Assembly (NCBI GenBank): GCA_964493425.1
Contig: CAZBMW010000008.1
Location: 1 to 64,000, forward strand
Reading direction: 5' to 3'
Source of the DNA: CAYLMG01 sp964493425
GTDB taxonomy: Bacteria > Planctomycetota > Phycisphaerae > Sedimentisphaerales > Anaerobacaceae
Length of the DNA stretch: 64,000 nucleotides
Below are positions 1 through 10,147 of this stretch, piece after piece. Both the position numbers and the translations under genes were made by a program. The notes under the pieces were generated by a model. It searched no databases, was not told the origin of the DNA, and saw only the letters and a program-made list of their open reading frames with translations. Position 1 is the first letter of the stretch; every line of letters begins with the position of its first letter.

Positions 1-105
1 GGTTATGGCGGCGGCGGTTACGGCGGCGGCGGTTACGGCGGCGGTGGTTATGGCGGCGGCGGTTATGGCGGCGGCGGTTACGGCGGCGGCGGTTACGGCG
101 GCGGC
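1..105 (+). repeat. 15-bp tandem repeat encoding GYGGG
   Basis: Seven in-frame copies of a 15-bp unit (ggt ta[t/c] ggc ggc gg[c/t]) encode GYGGG. The array is cut by the window edge, so the true copy number is unknown. Synonymous changes between copies (tat/tac, ggc/ggt) show it is not perfectly homogenised. Confidence 0.9.
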
Positions 106-1305
106 GGCGGCCAGATTATCGATACAGAAGCTGCCAGACAATACAGGATGAACCTTCTTAGACAGCTTATTCAGCAGACAATTGCCCCGGATGCCTGGCA
201 GCCAATACAGCAGACCCAGTTAGGTGCTGGAGTTGGTGTTCAACCAGCTGCCGGTCCTGCTGCAGGTTTAGCTGAGGAGCAGGAATATGAGCCGGGCAGT
301 GGAACAATAGAATTTTATCAGAATAAGTATATGGTCGTCAGACATACTCTTGAGGTTCATAGACAGATTGAAGAGCTTCTTAATCAGATGCGGAAATCTC
401 TCGGAGAGCAGATTTCGATTGAAGCGATGTTCCTTGTTGTTGGTGAGAACTTTCTCGAAGATATCGGTCTCGATATGGACATTATATATGATCCCGGCCA
501 GAAGTTTAAAGACAGGATAGATATTGACCAAACCTCTTATGATTGGGCATCTCCTACGGCTACCAAGGTTCCCGGCAGCCTTGCGGCATCAGCCATTGCA
601 GCAGTGATAACCGGCGGTTATGGTAATATATTTCTTGATGATTTGCAGGTTGATTTTGTGATAAGGGCGACTCAAGCTCATAGGGATTCGAAGATATTGA
701 CTGCACCGAAAGTAACGGTCTTGAGTGGAGAGACGGCTGCTCTTCAGGTTCAGACGGAAACCGTTTATGCTCTTCCGCCTGATGTAGGTGCAACGACCTA
801 TGGCGGTGGTTACACTGGTGGTTATACCGGTACAAGTCAGATATCACAGAATTTTGATTCGATATTTACCGGTCCCACTTTGACAGTAACGCCAATTATT
901 TCGCAGGATAAGAAGCATGTCCTTCTGAATATTACAACTCAGCTACAGGACCTGCTTGGATTTGAGACGTACTCCGTTGAGGTGCCATTAGGTTCGGAAG
1001 AAGGGGAAGTTACAGTGCAGGAGTATACTGTTGATTTACCAAAGACGGAGTGGTCGAGCGTGCAGACAAGAGTGAGCGTACCCGATGGTGGCACATTGCT
1101 TCTGGGTGGTCTGAAGATAACAGCAGAAGAAGAAACTGAGGTCGGTGTTCCTGTTCTAAGCAAGATACCGGTGATAGGCAGAGCATTTAGTAATCGAAGC
1201 AAAGTAAAGGATAATAAGATACTGTTGATATTGGTAAAGCCAACGATAATTTTGCAGGAAGAGAAGGACGCGGAAGCAATAGCTGCGACGGAACTTGCTT
1301 TTTGA
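1..1305 (+). CDS. Secretin (type II/IV secretion or pilus outer-membrane channel), 5' partial
   Basis: The reading frame is open from base 1, so the gene begins before the window and about 434 codons are visible. It opens with seven GYGGG pentapeptides and then a spacer. A secretin core follows, with the landmarks EQISIEAMFLVV, TAPKVTVLSGETA, TPIISQDKKHVLL, VPDGGTLLLGGL and VPVLSKIPVIGRAF, in the order seen in the beta-barrel domain of GspD/PilQ-type channels. These proteins form multimeric outer-membrane gates for type II secretion or type IV pili. Which system it serves cannot be told because no other secretion genes are nearby. A Gly/Tyr-rich linker ahead of the barrel is unusual. A putative terminator follows, so it is probably the last gene of its transcript. 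The family assignment is secure; the exact subtype is not. Confidence 0.88.
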   Translation, partial: GYGGGGYGGGGYGGGGYGGGGYGGGGYGGGGYGGGGGQIIDTEAARQYRMNLLRQLIQQTIAPDAWQPIQQTQLGAGVGVQPAAGPAAGLAEEQEYEPGSGTIEFYQNKYMVVRHTLEVHRQIEELLNQMRKSLGEQISIEAMFLVVGENFLEDIGLDMDIIYDPGQKFKDRIDIDQTSYDWASPTATKVPGSLAASAIAAVITGGYGNIFLDDLQVDFVIRATQAHRDSKILTAPKVTVLSGETAALQVQTETVYALPPDVGATTYGGGYTGGYTGTSQISQNFDSIFTGPTLTVTPIISQDKKHVLLNITTQLQDLLGFETYSVEVPLGSEEGEVTVQEYTVDLPKTEWSSVQTRVSVPDGGTLLLGGLKITAEEETEVGVPVLSKIPVIGRAFSNRSKVKDNKILLILVKPTIILQEEKDAEAIAATELAF

Positions 1306-1350
1306 AAGAGAAATGAATCGCAATAACCAGCCTCGGCAGTTGAGATAAAG

Positions 1351-1392
1351 AAAACCACATCGAGCAGACAGCAAAAATAAGTGGTTTTTTTA
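1351..1392 (+). terminator. Putative intrinsic terminator after the secretin gene
   Basis: An 8-bp stem pairs aaaaccac (1351-1358) with gtggtttt (1381-1388) around a 22-nt loop, and a T-run continues the 3' arm. The long loop and A-T-rich stem make it weak, but the place is right. Confidence 0.45.
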
Positions 1393-1488
1393 CATTTATT
1401 TTCCTTTTCTGTATAACCTGGGGTGCTATAAAAGGCCTGAGAGGGTATTTTGTAGTCTCATTAACTAAATGTCCATCGTGTAATTTAC

Positions 1489-1517
1489 TTGTATAAAAGT
1501 ACTAATGTTATTATAAT
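1489..1517 (+). promoter_or_regulatory. Candidate promoter for the beta-helix gene
   Basis: TTGTAT (1489-1494), 17-nt spacer, perfect TATAAT (1512-1517). It implies a 5' leader of roughly 105 nt. The start codon at 1630 is preceded by GGAGA at 1619-1623. Confidence 0.5.
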
Positions 1518-1629
1518 GGAACATAGGCAGTTATTAAGATTAGGTTATTAAGGTTAAATAGGAAACTTATGGGCTTTTTTGGACGATATTTTGGCAATAA
1601 AGTAGTTTTTAACTTTATGGAGATATATA

Positions 1630-4600
1630 ATGAATCGTCAAATTATAACCACCATACTTATAATCTTTACTATACAAACCTTAGCGACGGCTAATACTTT
1701 CTACGTTCCATCAAGGGATTATCCAACAATTCAATCTGCAATCAATGCTGCTGTTAACGGCGATGAGGTAATCGTTGCTCCAGGTGTCTACAGTGGTTGG
1801 GATAACAGAGACCTAGATACAAATGGCAAGGCGATTACAATAAAAAGCCAGATAGATCCAAACAGTCCTAATTGGGATATAGTTGAAGCAACAATAATTG
1901 AATGCAGCGGTAGCAAGTACTCGCCACATCGGGCTTTTCACTTCCAACATGGTGAAGGACTTGATTGCAAAGTTCTGGGTTTTACGATTAGAAACGGTTA
2001 TCAAAGAGGTGTGATGGCTGCATCCGGTTTTCCTGGGGCAAACCCACCTGTGCCGTATGAGTCAATAGAGGATGACCCAAACGGGATACCGCGGGCAGAG
2101 CGTGGCTCAGATTCTCCTGCTAGTTATGGTTACGGTGGTGCGATTTTATGTGAAAATGCAAGTTCACCTACAATTCAATACTGTATTATAAGAGATTGTT
2201 CCGTAAGCGGCGGCCATGGCGGGGATGGGGCGACAGGGCAATGGGGGCCGTGGAATTATCAGCCACCCAACCCACTGGATCCAAATCTTCCAGACCCCAA
2301 TGTAGAACCAATAGAAATCCTGGATGGCCAGTGGGGAGGATACGGAGGAGACGGTTATGGAATAGGTTACGGCGGTGGTATTGCTTGCATTGGTGGTAGC
2401 AGTCCTCTTATTAGTGACTGCATTATCAAGAATAATTCTGCCCATGGCGGCAGGGGCGGAGATGGTGGTGCCGGTGGTTACGCAGCAGAGTACCCTGACT
2501 ACGACCAGGGAAGCGCAAGTAACGGAGGAGACGCCGGGAATAGCTATGGTGACGGTTTAGGAGGCGGTATTTATTGTGAAGCCTCAAGTACGGCAACGGT
2601 TGTGAATTGTACATTTATAAACAACATCGCAACCACAGGGATAAGGGCAGTGGGCGGTTCGGCAGGTGAGGGAAATCCCCTACCAGAGCAGGAAGGTGGC
2701 CCGGCAACCAACGGTGCCTGGGGAGTTGTCTATTCTACTTACGGAATGATTGCCGGCGGTGCAGCGTATTTTCTTGAATCAGATGCAAATTTTATAAATT
2801 GTACATTTACTGAAAACAAGGCCTTTGAGGCCTATCCGGTGTATAACGATACTTACGATAGAGAGTATGACCCGGTATACACAGTAGGAGGTGCATTGCA
2901 TTGCGACGCTAATGACATTAGCGGTATTGATGTTAAAATTGATAATTGTGAGTTTACAGAGAACGTAGGTGGTGCGGTTCACTGCTGGAGAGGCTGCGAT
3001 TTAGAGGTAAAAAACAGCTCTTTTATGGAAAACTCTGACCCTAATGATGGAACGGAACTTTGGTCGCGTTTTTGGGTACCTTACTACGTAATAGACTTTG
3101 GTTCCGGTGGAGCAATTTATGCCGGCATAGACGATGGCAGTTTGCCTCCGCCTACTGAAAACGGTAGCGTGACTATTCAAGACAGTAGCTTCAAATTCAA
3201 TACAGCTAAAAATGACGGCGGTGCTTTAAAGAGTGAATGTGATGTTTTTCTTACTAGATGCTCATTCACCCGCAATATTGCTGAGAACGGCTATGGCGGC
3301 GGAACCGATGTTTATCGAAACGCTACACATTTGACAATAGATGTTAATAGTTGCAGCTACATCGGGAATGAGTCGTTATATGGTGGCGGCCTTTCAACTG
3401 AGAATTTTGACTGCAATTTTGTCAATTGTTATTTTATCAGCAATGAGGCCGAACGTGGAGGAGCGCTCGATTTAGCGGGTGGAAGCGTCAGTATTATTGG
3501 CAGCTTCGTCAAGGCAAATACAGCTACTGACGGATATGGCGGAGGCGTGAATTGTTATGCCACAGAAGCAGACATTAGCCACAGTACTATAATGGATAAT
3601 TTTGCTGATGGAATTTATCCGACGGGCGGCGGCGGTGGCGGAATCTATTTTTATGGGTTGACTCCTCTACATCGATTATTTAACTGCCTTGTAGTCGGCA
3701 ATTCAGCAACTTTTGACGGCGGAGCGATTTACAGCTACAATTCGGAGCCTGAAATAAGCAGCTGTACCTTCGATGGCAGCTTTGCGGGAGGTTATGGCGG
3801 CGCGGTATTTTCGGGCTGGGGCAGTGATGTGCAGATTACAGACTCAATATTCCGAAATAATAGCAGTCACGCCATACACGAACAGTACCCAAGCGGTGAA
3901 GCGACCGTGACGTACAGTTTATTCTATAACAACCCTGATGGAGATTACTATGATTCCGGTACGGGTATGACTTATTCAGGTTCTGGTCAGATAGGCATGA
4001 TTCCCGGCGGCAGTAATAATCTATACAGCGACCCTCTTTTTGTGACAGGTGACCTTGGCGAATATTACCTGAGGCAGTTACCTGTACAGAGCCTTCCCCA
4101 AAGTGCAGCGGTTGACAATGGTAGTGACACGGCTGCAAATATTGGGCTTGACACATTTACGACGCGAACGGATAACTTTGGCGATTCCGATCAGGTTGAT
4201 ATTGGTTATCATTATTATGATAGTGCTAAGGTTGGATTTTTCCAGTTAACCGCGAGTGTTATAGGCGGTCACGGAACAGTTGAGCCGACCAGCGGAACTT
4301 ATTATGCTGGTTCGATTGTAACGCTTACCGCCGAGCCGGATATCGGCTGGCGGGTTAAGGCCTGGAGCGGCACCGATGACGATTCTTCTTTCGAGACGAC
4401 CAATAGCGTTGTTATGAATTCCGACAGAGTCGTTACCGTCGAGTTTGAGCAGCCTCGAACTCTTATAGTTTCTTTAGGCGGTGGTCAGCAAGGCTACTAT
4501 AATAATATCCAGGACGCCATTCAAAATGCCAGAGACGGTGATACGGTTGTGGTATATCCCGGCATTTATTATGGTGGTGTTTATAGCGTTATGGCTTATA

Positions 4601-7600
4601 TAGATAAATCTATCACTGTCAGGTCTGTCCATCCTGACGACCCGAATTGTGTTGCGGCGACAATTATTGACGGCTATCAAGGGCCTCCGTACAGTGATTG
4701 GTCAATCAATGGTGTTTATTTTGGGCCTAATGCCGATGCTGAGTCGGTCTTAAACGGCTTTACGATACGGAACTTCGGAGGATATATTTCCCCCAGCGAC
4801 CCTGGTAGTAGGCAACAGGGCCATCCTAACGGCTATGACGGTGGTTCTGGTGAAGGACCGGCGATTTTAGTTTATCCCGGTGCCGGCGCGGTTATCAAGA
4901 ATTGTGTAATAATAGACAATTTAATAGTTGGTGGCGACGGCGGCGATGGTGTTGGTGCTACTCAAACGCAAAATGCTGGTCGTGGAGGCTGGCCGGGATG
5001 GGCCCATGGTGGTGCAGTGTACTGCGGCCCAAACAGCACTCCGACATTTATAAACTGCCAGATTATTAATAATCTGGCTAACGGCGGCAACGGGGGCAAC
5101 GGCGGAAATGATGTGGATCCTGGTGGAGAAGAAAACTACGGCGGCGGCTGGAGCATGCTTGGAACACCTGAATATCCTGCGATAGATTATGACCCATTTA
5201 ATCTTAATGCATATTCCATTACTGACAGCTATCTATGGGAGGTCTGGGAGTGGGACGAAGCGGATGTATATTGGTCTGAAGTTTTTGGAGCAGACCCCAA
5301 CAGAACTTCATACTTTGGTAATTACCGCTGGTACTCCGGACTTGGAGGAGGGGCGTACTGTGATATGGGAAGTGAAGTTAGTTTTATAGATTGTGTAATC
5401 AGCGGAAATACTGCTCAGGGGGGTATGAGCGGACAAGGCGGCTTCACAGTCGGCGGCAGACCTACAGACCCGATAATTCCTTACGAGATCCCCAGCTTTG
5501 GTGGTGGCGTTTATTGTGCAGCCAGGTCGACAGTAACGTTCACCGGCTGTACGATAGCAGACAATGTTTCTACTGAGCCGAACGAACTTACTCACCGTAT
5601 TGATCTCTATATGGGTCACGGCGGCGGCGTGTGTGCTGAGGATACCGCTACGGTGATATTTACCAACTGCATGTTTAGCGGCAATGAAGCAGCTGCCGGC
5701 GGTGCGTTACATTTTGCAGATGCAAATTTGGTGATGAGCAACTGCGAGATTTTGTCCAATACGGGTTATCATGGCGGCGGCCTGTTCGGCGAGCATGGAA
5801 ATGCTACTATATATCGCTGTTACATCAGCGGCAATACAGCACTTGAGGATTTGAATGAGCCCAACGACACACAGGGCGAGGGCGGTGGTCTGCATTTCTG
5901 GGCGATGGATGTCGATATAATTGATAGTGATATTACCTATAACGAGTGCGAAGCTTCCGGAGGCGGAGTATTTTTTGGTGGAGAAGGAGAGCCTAACCTT
6001 ACAAACTGTCTGATTACAAATAATACAGCAGGCAGGGATGGCGGAGGAGTATCAGTCAACATATATACACAACTGACTATTTCCAATTGTACGATAGCTG
6101 ATAATGAACTTACCGGTGAAGGTTTTAATAACAGTTACGGGGGCGGTGTTTCCTGCTCTTACGAGAGCTATACTGATATAATAGACAGTATTCTCTGGGA
6201 CAATTCGGCTGAAATTGGTTCTCAGCTTGCAATCGGGACCGGCTTTGTTTACAGCCCGGAACCTTCGGTGGTTGATGTCTCCTACAGCGATGTTGAGGGT
6301 GGAGAAGCCCAGGTTTTTGTTGATGATGGTTGCGTACTCAACTGGGGAGCCGGAAACATCACGACCGACCCTCTTTTTGAAACCGGTTTGATTGGTAATT
6401 ATTATCTGAGCCAAATTGCTGCAGGGCAATCGGAGGATAGCGATTGTGTTGATGCCGGAAGCGACACTGCGGTAAATAAGGGGCTGGACAGCCTTATAAC
6501 CCGTACGGATAACGAGTATGATACCGGCCAGGTTGATATGGGTTATCATTATCCCAGCGGCGGCGATATCAGCTTTTATTTGTTAACGACGAGTGTCATC
6601 GGCGGTCACGGAACAGTTGAGCCGGTCAGCGGGACCTATCGTGCAGGGACGACCGTAATGCTAACCGCAGTACCTGATAGCGGCTGGCGGCTTAAAGAGT
6701 GGAACGGCACCGAAGACGATTCTTCGGCTGAGACGACTAATAGTGTTATTATGGATTCTGATAAGGTGGTTACGGTCGAGTTCGAGCAGCCTCAGACTCT
6801 TGTGGTCTCTGTCGGCGGCGGTGAGGGCCACTATACTAATATTCAGGAGGCCGTTCAAGATGCCAAAGAAAGCGATACGGTTGTGGTATATCCGGGGATT
6901 TATTATGGTGGTGTTTATGACGTAATGCTTTATGTGGATAAGTCTATCACTATCAGGTCTGTGCATCCGGACGACCCATGCTGTGTCGCTTCGACAATTA
7001 TTGACGGATACCGTGTGTCTGATTTGAGCGACTGGGGACTGCGTGGTGTTGTATTTGGGCCTAATACCAATTCCAATACGGTTTTGAACGGCTTTACAAT
7101 CCAGAACTGTGGTGGGAATATTGTTGATGCCGACCCTGGTAGCGCACAGGATGGTCATCCTAACGGTTATGATGGTGTTTGTGGTGAGGGGCCGGCCATT
7201 CTTGTTTATCCTGATGCCGGGCCGGTTGTCAAAAATTGTGTATTAACAAACAATTTGTTAGTTGGCGGCGACGGCGGCGATGGTATTGGTGCTACTCAAA
7301 CTGAGAATGCGGGTCGAGGAGGCTGGCCGGGATGGGTACGTGGTGGGGCGATTTACTGCGCACCTAACAGCACACCGACTTTTATAAATTGTGAGGTAAT
7401 TGGTAATTATGCTATTGGCGGTGATGCAGGCGAAGGTGGGGACGGTGTTGAGGATGGTGGAATTGCGAACTACGGTGGTGCCTGGAGCATGCTTGGTACG
7501 CCTGGGTTTCCTGCTTACGACATTGACCCATGCAGCCTTGGTATAGCCGCTGTTACTGATGCCCATCTATGGGAGGTCTGGGAGTGGGATTATGGGAGTG

Positions 7601-10068
7601 ACTATTGGCCCGTATTTGGTGAGCTTGACAAGACTTCATATTTTGGTAACTACCGATGGTATTCCGGATATGGAGGAGGGGCATATTGTGATATAAGAAG
7701 CGAGGTTAGTTTTATAAATTGTGTAATCAGCGGAAATGTTGCTCAGGGCGGTATGAGCGGGCAGGGTGGTCAAATACCCGACGATGGATATCGTGCTCCT
7801 CAGGTTGCTTATGAGATACCGAGTTTCGGTGGTGGTGTTTACTGTGCAGCCGAGTCGACGGTGAACTTTAGCGGTTGTACGATAACAGGCAATATTTCTT
7901 CTGAGCCGAACGATAATCACCGTATTGATCCCTATATGGGTCACGGCGGCGGCGTGTGTGTGGAGGATACGGCAACGGTGACATTTACCGACTGTATATT
8001 CAGCGAGAACGAGGCTTCTGCCGGAGGAGGATTACATTTTGCAGATGCGAGTTTGTTGTCGTTGAGTAACTGCGAGATATCATCCAATACGGCCTATCAC
8101 GGCGGAGGTGTATTCGGCGAGTTCGGTGAGCTGGTCACTTTCTATCGCTGTGATATCAACTACAATACGGCAGTTTCAGACCCGAATGACCCCAACACGC
8201 AGGGGCAAGGTGGCGGTCTTCATCTATGGGGCTCGAATTACAATGTAATTGATTGTAATATCAACGGCAACGAATCCGAAACTTCCGGAGGCGGTTTGTT
8301 TTTGGGCGGAGAAGGAGAGCCTACACTTACAAACTGTCTGATTACGGATAATACAGCAGGAAGGGACGGGGCAGGAGTGTCGGTCAACATATATACGCAA
8401 CTGGCTATTTCCAATTGTACGATAGCGGATAATGCGCTTACGGGAGAAGGTTTTGATAACAGCTATGGGGGTGGTGTGTACTGCTCTTACGATAGCTATA
8501 CCAATATAATAAATAGTATTATATGGGGTAACTCGGCTGACGTTGGTTCTCAGCTTGCGATCGGGACGGGTTTCATTTACAGCGAGGAACCCTCGATAGT
8601 TGATGTCTCCTACAGCGATGTTCAGAGCGGCCCATCGAAGGCCTTTGTCGGCGACAACTGTGTGCTGAACTGGGGTGCCGGAAACATTACGACCGACCCT
8701 CTTTTTGAAACCGGCCCTCTGGGTGATTATTATCTGAGCCAAATTTCTGCGGGACAGTCGGAGGACAGCGATTGTGTGAATGCCGGCAGCGACCTGGCGA
8801 TAAATATCGGCCTGAACAATTATACGACAAACACACTTGAAATGCCTGACGTAGCTATGGTCGATATGGGTTATCATTATCCGTTTACCGAGGACGTAGA
8901 GCCGTGCAAATCCTGCGATTTATACGCCGACGGCATCATCGACATTAAGGACTTTACGGTATTTTCGTTACACTGGCTCAACAGTGGCTGTTCTGCGGCT
9001 AATAATTGGTGTCAGGGTGCAGACTTTACCCTTGATTCATATGTCGATTTCGAAGACCTGCAGTATTTGTCCGGGTGCTGGTTGGCTGAAGATACCGAGC
9101 CTCCGGTTCCTAATCCAAGTGAATGGGCCATTATGCCTTATTCGAGTTCCATTTCGACTATCAGCATGGAGGCTGTGTCCAGCTTTGATGTGTGGGGTTC
9201 GACAATCTGGTACTACTTCGATTGCTACTCAGGTGGTGGCAGTGACAGCGGTTGGCAGGGGGATTCAAGCTACACGGATGCCGGTCTTGTTTTAGGTCAG
9301 GAATACAGCTACAGGGTAAAGGTTAGTGATGTGAGAGGTAATGAAACCGGATGGTCGACGGTAGAGTATGTGGTTTTAGGCGAGCAGCCAGTTCCTGATG
9401 AGCCGGATGATCTTACCGCGGTGGTTGAATCCACGACTCAGATTAACCTTTATTGGTCGGATAACTCTTCCGATGAGGATGGTTTCAGGATAGAGAGAAG
9501 AACCGGAGTTGATCCGTTTGCTCAGGTGGTTGAGGTCGGTGCAGATGTAAATAATTATAATGATATGGGATTGCAGCCGTCGACCACTTATGATTATCGT
9601 GTCTGTGCCTACAATGGTGGGGGCAACTCACCTTACTCCAATGTGGTGTCAGCAACGACATCTGAACCTTACGAGCCGAACGAGCCGAGTACGATAATCG
9701 GCATTGGTGACCCGAACAGCACTCAGTATATTAGTAACAGCTACTGGTACCATCTGGTTGCCGGAGAAATTACTGATTTAGAGGATGAAGTTCCGCTCTG
9801 GTTCAGATTTGAGTGTGTAAGTCAGCCGGAGTTCAGCAGCGACTGGATTGATTCCGCGGGTGTCTTCCCAATGGTGCTGCCGCATCCTATCAATCCTGGC
9901 TTCCCGGATGTGGTAATAACTCTGGAGGGTACTATTGTAAGTTATACGATAGCTGTTAAAGAGGGCGGAAGCTGGGGCTGGTCTCTTGACTGGAGGATAT
10001 GTGCAAGTTACTATGCGGACGGCAGTGAAAAATCATGCTCGGCGGAAATATGGATACCGCCTGATTAA
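1630..10068 (+). CDS. Giant secreted parallel beta-helix protein with InlB-type repeats, dockerin-like and FN3 domains
   Basis: The product has 2812 residues. A signal peptide (about 1-21, ending TLATA) is followed by three right-handed beta-helix modules at roughly 22-865, 942-1648 and 1721-2420. Each opens with a carbohydrate-binding/pectate-lyase-like start (YPTIQSAINAA, NIQDAIQNA, NIQEAVQDA) and is full of GGG-containing rungs and N-C turns. The modules are separated by two divergent InlB B-type repeats (GGHGTVEP...YxAG). A dockerin-like Ca-binding pair lies at about 2424-2485, then an Ig/FN3-like segment, a clear FN3 domain (about 2587-2680) and a unique C-terminal domain. Such proteins are exported and often bind or cleave polysaccharide or act as adhesins. 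I see no identifiable catalytic site, so enzyme activity is unproven. Modules 2 and 3 are close copies. It is monocistronic, with its own promoter and terminator. Confidence 0.85.
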   Translation: MNRQIITTILIIFTIQTLATANTFYVPSRDYPTIQSAINAAVNGDEVIVAPGVYSGWDNRDLDTNGKAITIKSQIDPNSPNWDIVEATIIECSGSKYSPHRAFHFQHGEGLDCKVLGFTIRNGYQRGVMAASGFPGANPPVPYESIEDDPNGIPRAERGSDSPASYGYGGAILCENASSPTIQYCIIRDCSVSGGHGGDGATGQWGPWNYQPPNPLDPNLPDPNVEPIEILDGQWGGYGGDGYGIGYGGGIACIGGSSPLISDCIIKNNSAHGGRGGDGGAGGYAAEYPDYDQGSASNGGDAGNSYGDGLGGGIYCEASSTATVVNCTFINNIATTGIRAVGGSAGEGNPLPEQEGGPATNGAWGVVYSTYGMIAGGAAYFLESDANFINCTFTENKAFEAYPVYNDTYDREYDPVYTVGGALHCDANDISGIDVKIDNCEFTENVGGAVHCWRGCDLEVKNSSFMENSDPNDGTELWSRFWVPYYVIDFGSGGAIYAGIDDGSLPPPTENGSVTIQDSSFKFNTAKNDGGALKSECDVFLTRCSFTRNIAENGYGGGTDVYRNATHLTIDVNSCSYIGNESLYGGGLSTENFDCNFVNCYFISNEAERGGALDLAGGSVSIIGSFVKANTATDGYGGGVNCYATEADISHSTIMDNFADGIYPTGGGGGGIYFYGLTPLHRLFNCLVVGNSATFDGGAIYSYNSEPEISSCTFDGSFAGGYGGAVFSGWGSDVQITDSIFRNNSSHAIHEQYPSGEATVTYSLFYNNPDGDYYDSGTGMTYSGSGQIGMIPGGSNNLYSDPLFVTGDLGEYYLRQLPVQSLPQSAAVDNGSDTAANIGLDTFTTRTDNFGDSDQVDIGYHYYDSAKVGFFQLTASVIGGHGTVEPTSGTYYAGSIVTLTAEPDIGWRVKAWSGTDDDSSFETTNSVVMNSDRVVTVEFEQPRTLIVSLGGGQQGYYNNIQDAIQNARDGDTVVVYPGIYYGGVYSVMAYIDKSITVRSVHPDDPNCVAATIIDGYQGPPYSDWSINGVYFGPNADAESVLNGFTIRNFGGYISPSDPGSRQQGHPNGYDGGSGEGPAILVYPGAGAVIKNCVIIDNLIVGGDGGDGVGATQTQNAGRGGWPGWAHGGAVYCGPNSTPTFINCQIINNLANGGNGGNGGNDVDPGGEENYGGGWSMLGTPEYPAIDYDPFNLNAYSITDSYLWEVWEWDEADVYWSEVFGADPNRTSYFGNYRWYSGLGGGAYCDMGSEVSFIDCVISGNTAQGGMSGQGGFTVGGRPTDPIIPYEIPSFGGGVYCAARSTVTFTGCTIADNVSTEPNELTHRIDLYMGHGGGVCAEDTATVIFTNCMFSGNEAAAGGALHFADANLVMSNCEILSNTGYHGGGLFGEHGNATIYRCYISGNTALEDLNEPNDTQGEGGGLHFWAMDVDIIDSDITYNECEASGGGVFFGGEGEPNLTNCLITNNTAGRDGGGVSVNIYTQLTISNCTIADNELTGEGFNNSYGGGVSCSYESYTDIIDSILWDNSAEIGSQLAIGTGFVYSPEPSVVDVSYSDVEGGEAQVFVDDGCVLNWGAGNITTDPLFETGLIGNYYLSQIAAGQSEDSDCVDAGSDTAVNKGLDSLITRTDNEYDTGQVDMGYHYPSGGDISFYLLTTSVIGGHGTVEPVSGTYRAGTTVMLTAVPDSGWRLKEWNGTEDDSSAETTNSVIMDSDKVVTVEFEQPQTLVVSVGGGEGHYTNIQEAVQDAKESDTVVVYPGIYYGGVYDVMLYVDKSITIRSVHPDDPCCVASTIIDGYRVSDLSDWGLRGVVFGPNTNSNTVLNGFTIQNCGGNIVDADPGSAQDGHPNGYDGVCGEGPAILVYPDAGPVVKNCVLTNNLLVGGDGGDGIGATQTENAGRGGWPGWVRGGAIYCAPNSTPTFINCEVIGNYAIGGDAGEGGDGVEDGGIANYGGAWSMLGTPGFPAYDIDPCSLGIAAVTDAHLWEVWEWDYGSDYWPVFGELDKTSYFGNYRWYSGYGGGAYCDIRSEVSFINCVISGNVAQGGMSGQGGQIPDDGYRAPQVAYEIPSFGGGVYCAAESTVNFSGCTITGNISSEPNDNHRIDPYMGHGGGVCVEDTATVTFTDCIFSENEASAGGGLHFADASLLSLSNCEISSNTAYHGGGVFGEFGELVTFYRCDINYNTAVSDPNDPNTQGQGGGLHLWGSNYNVIDCNINGNESETSGGGLFLGGEGEPTLTNCLITDNTAGRDGAGVSVNIYTQLAISNCTIADNALTGEGFDNSYGGGVYCSYDSYTNIINSIIWGNSADVGSQLAIGTGFIYSEEPSIVDVSYSDVQSGPSKAFVGDNCVLNWGAGNITTDPLFETGPLGDYYLSQISAGQSEDSDCVNAGSDLAINIGLNNYTTNTLEMPDVAMVDMGYHYPFTEDVEPCKSCDLYADGIIDIKDFTVFSLHWLNSGCSAANNWCQGADFTLDSYVDFEDLQYLSGCWLAEDTEPPVPNPSEWAIMPYSSSISTISMEAVSSFDVWGSTIWYYFDCYSGGGSDSGWQGDSSYTDAGLVLGQEYSYRVKVSDVRGNETGWSTVEYVVLGEQPVPDEPDDLTAVVESTTQINLYWSDNSSDEDGFRIERRTGVDPFAQVVEVGADVNNYNDMGLQPSTTYDYRVCAYNGGGNSPYSNVVSATTSEPYEPNEPSTIIGIGDPNSTQYISNSYWYHLVAGEITDLEDEVPLWFRFECVSQPEFSSDWIDSAGVFPMVLPHPINPGFPDVVITLEGTIVSYTIAVKEGGSWGWSLDWRICASYYADGSEKSCSAEIWIPPD
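4456..8889 (+). repeat. Internal tandem duplication of a beta-helix module (about 2.3 kb per copy)
   Basis: The segment starting near 4456 is repeated from near 6793. Matching blocks include GGDGGDGxGATQT, GRGGWPGW, NSTPTFINC, YMGHGGGVC and GEGEPxLTNCLIT, in the same order and with nearly the same spacing. An InlB-type repeat closes the first copy. Module 1 (1630-4227) is only distantly related, so the second and third modules come from a later duplication. Confidence 0.85.
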
Positions 10069-10093
10069 AGGTTTTAAATTTTTGAAAATTGAG

Positions 10094-10122
10094 GCCCCGA
10101 TACCGTATCGGGGCTTTTTTTT
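10094..10122. terminator. Strong intrinsic terminator, giant beta-helix gene
   Basis: A perfect 10-bp inverted repeat gccccgatac (10094-10103) / gtatcggggc (10105-10114) around one base is followed by eight Ts. It lies between two convergent genes. The T-run serves the + strand gene, while the hairpin itself would form on either transcript. Confidence 0.85.
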
Positions 10123-10147
10123 GATAGAAAATTCAATCAATTTTGCA

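Larger units (their letters stand above)
1306..1629. other. Intergenic region, secretin to giant beta-helix gene
   Basis: No credible gene. It holds a putative terminator for the secretin (1351-1392), a candidate sigma70-type promoter (1489-1517) and a leader of about 105 nt before the start codon at 1630. The stretch near 1421-1450 superficially resembles the 5' half of a THI box, but the second half is absent. Confidence 0.7.

Noticed and set aside
1421..1452. THI-box (TPP riboswitch)-like segment ggggtgctat...cctgagag upstream of the giant gene
   Set aside because: Only the 5' half resembles the consensus; the ACCTGATCTGGNTAATACC-type second half is missing, and the downstream gene has no thiamine link.
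8224..8877. 217-codon minus-strand ORF, and similar long antisense ORFs at 6052-6549 and 6661-7158
   Set aside because: They lie antisense to the repetitive, biased beta-helix gene; their length follows from its codon use.
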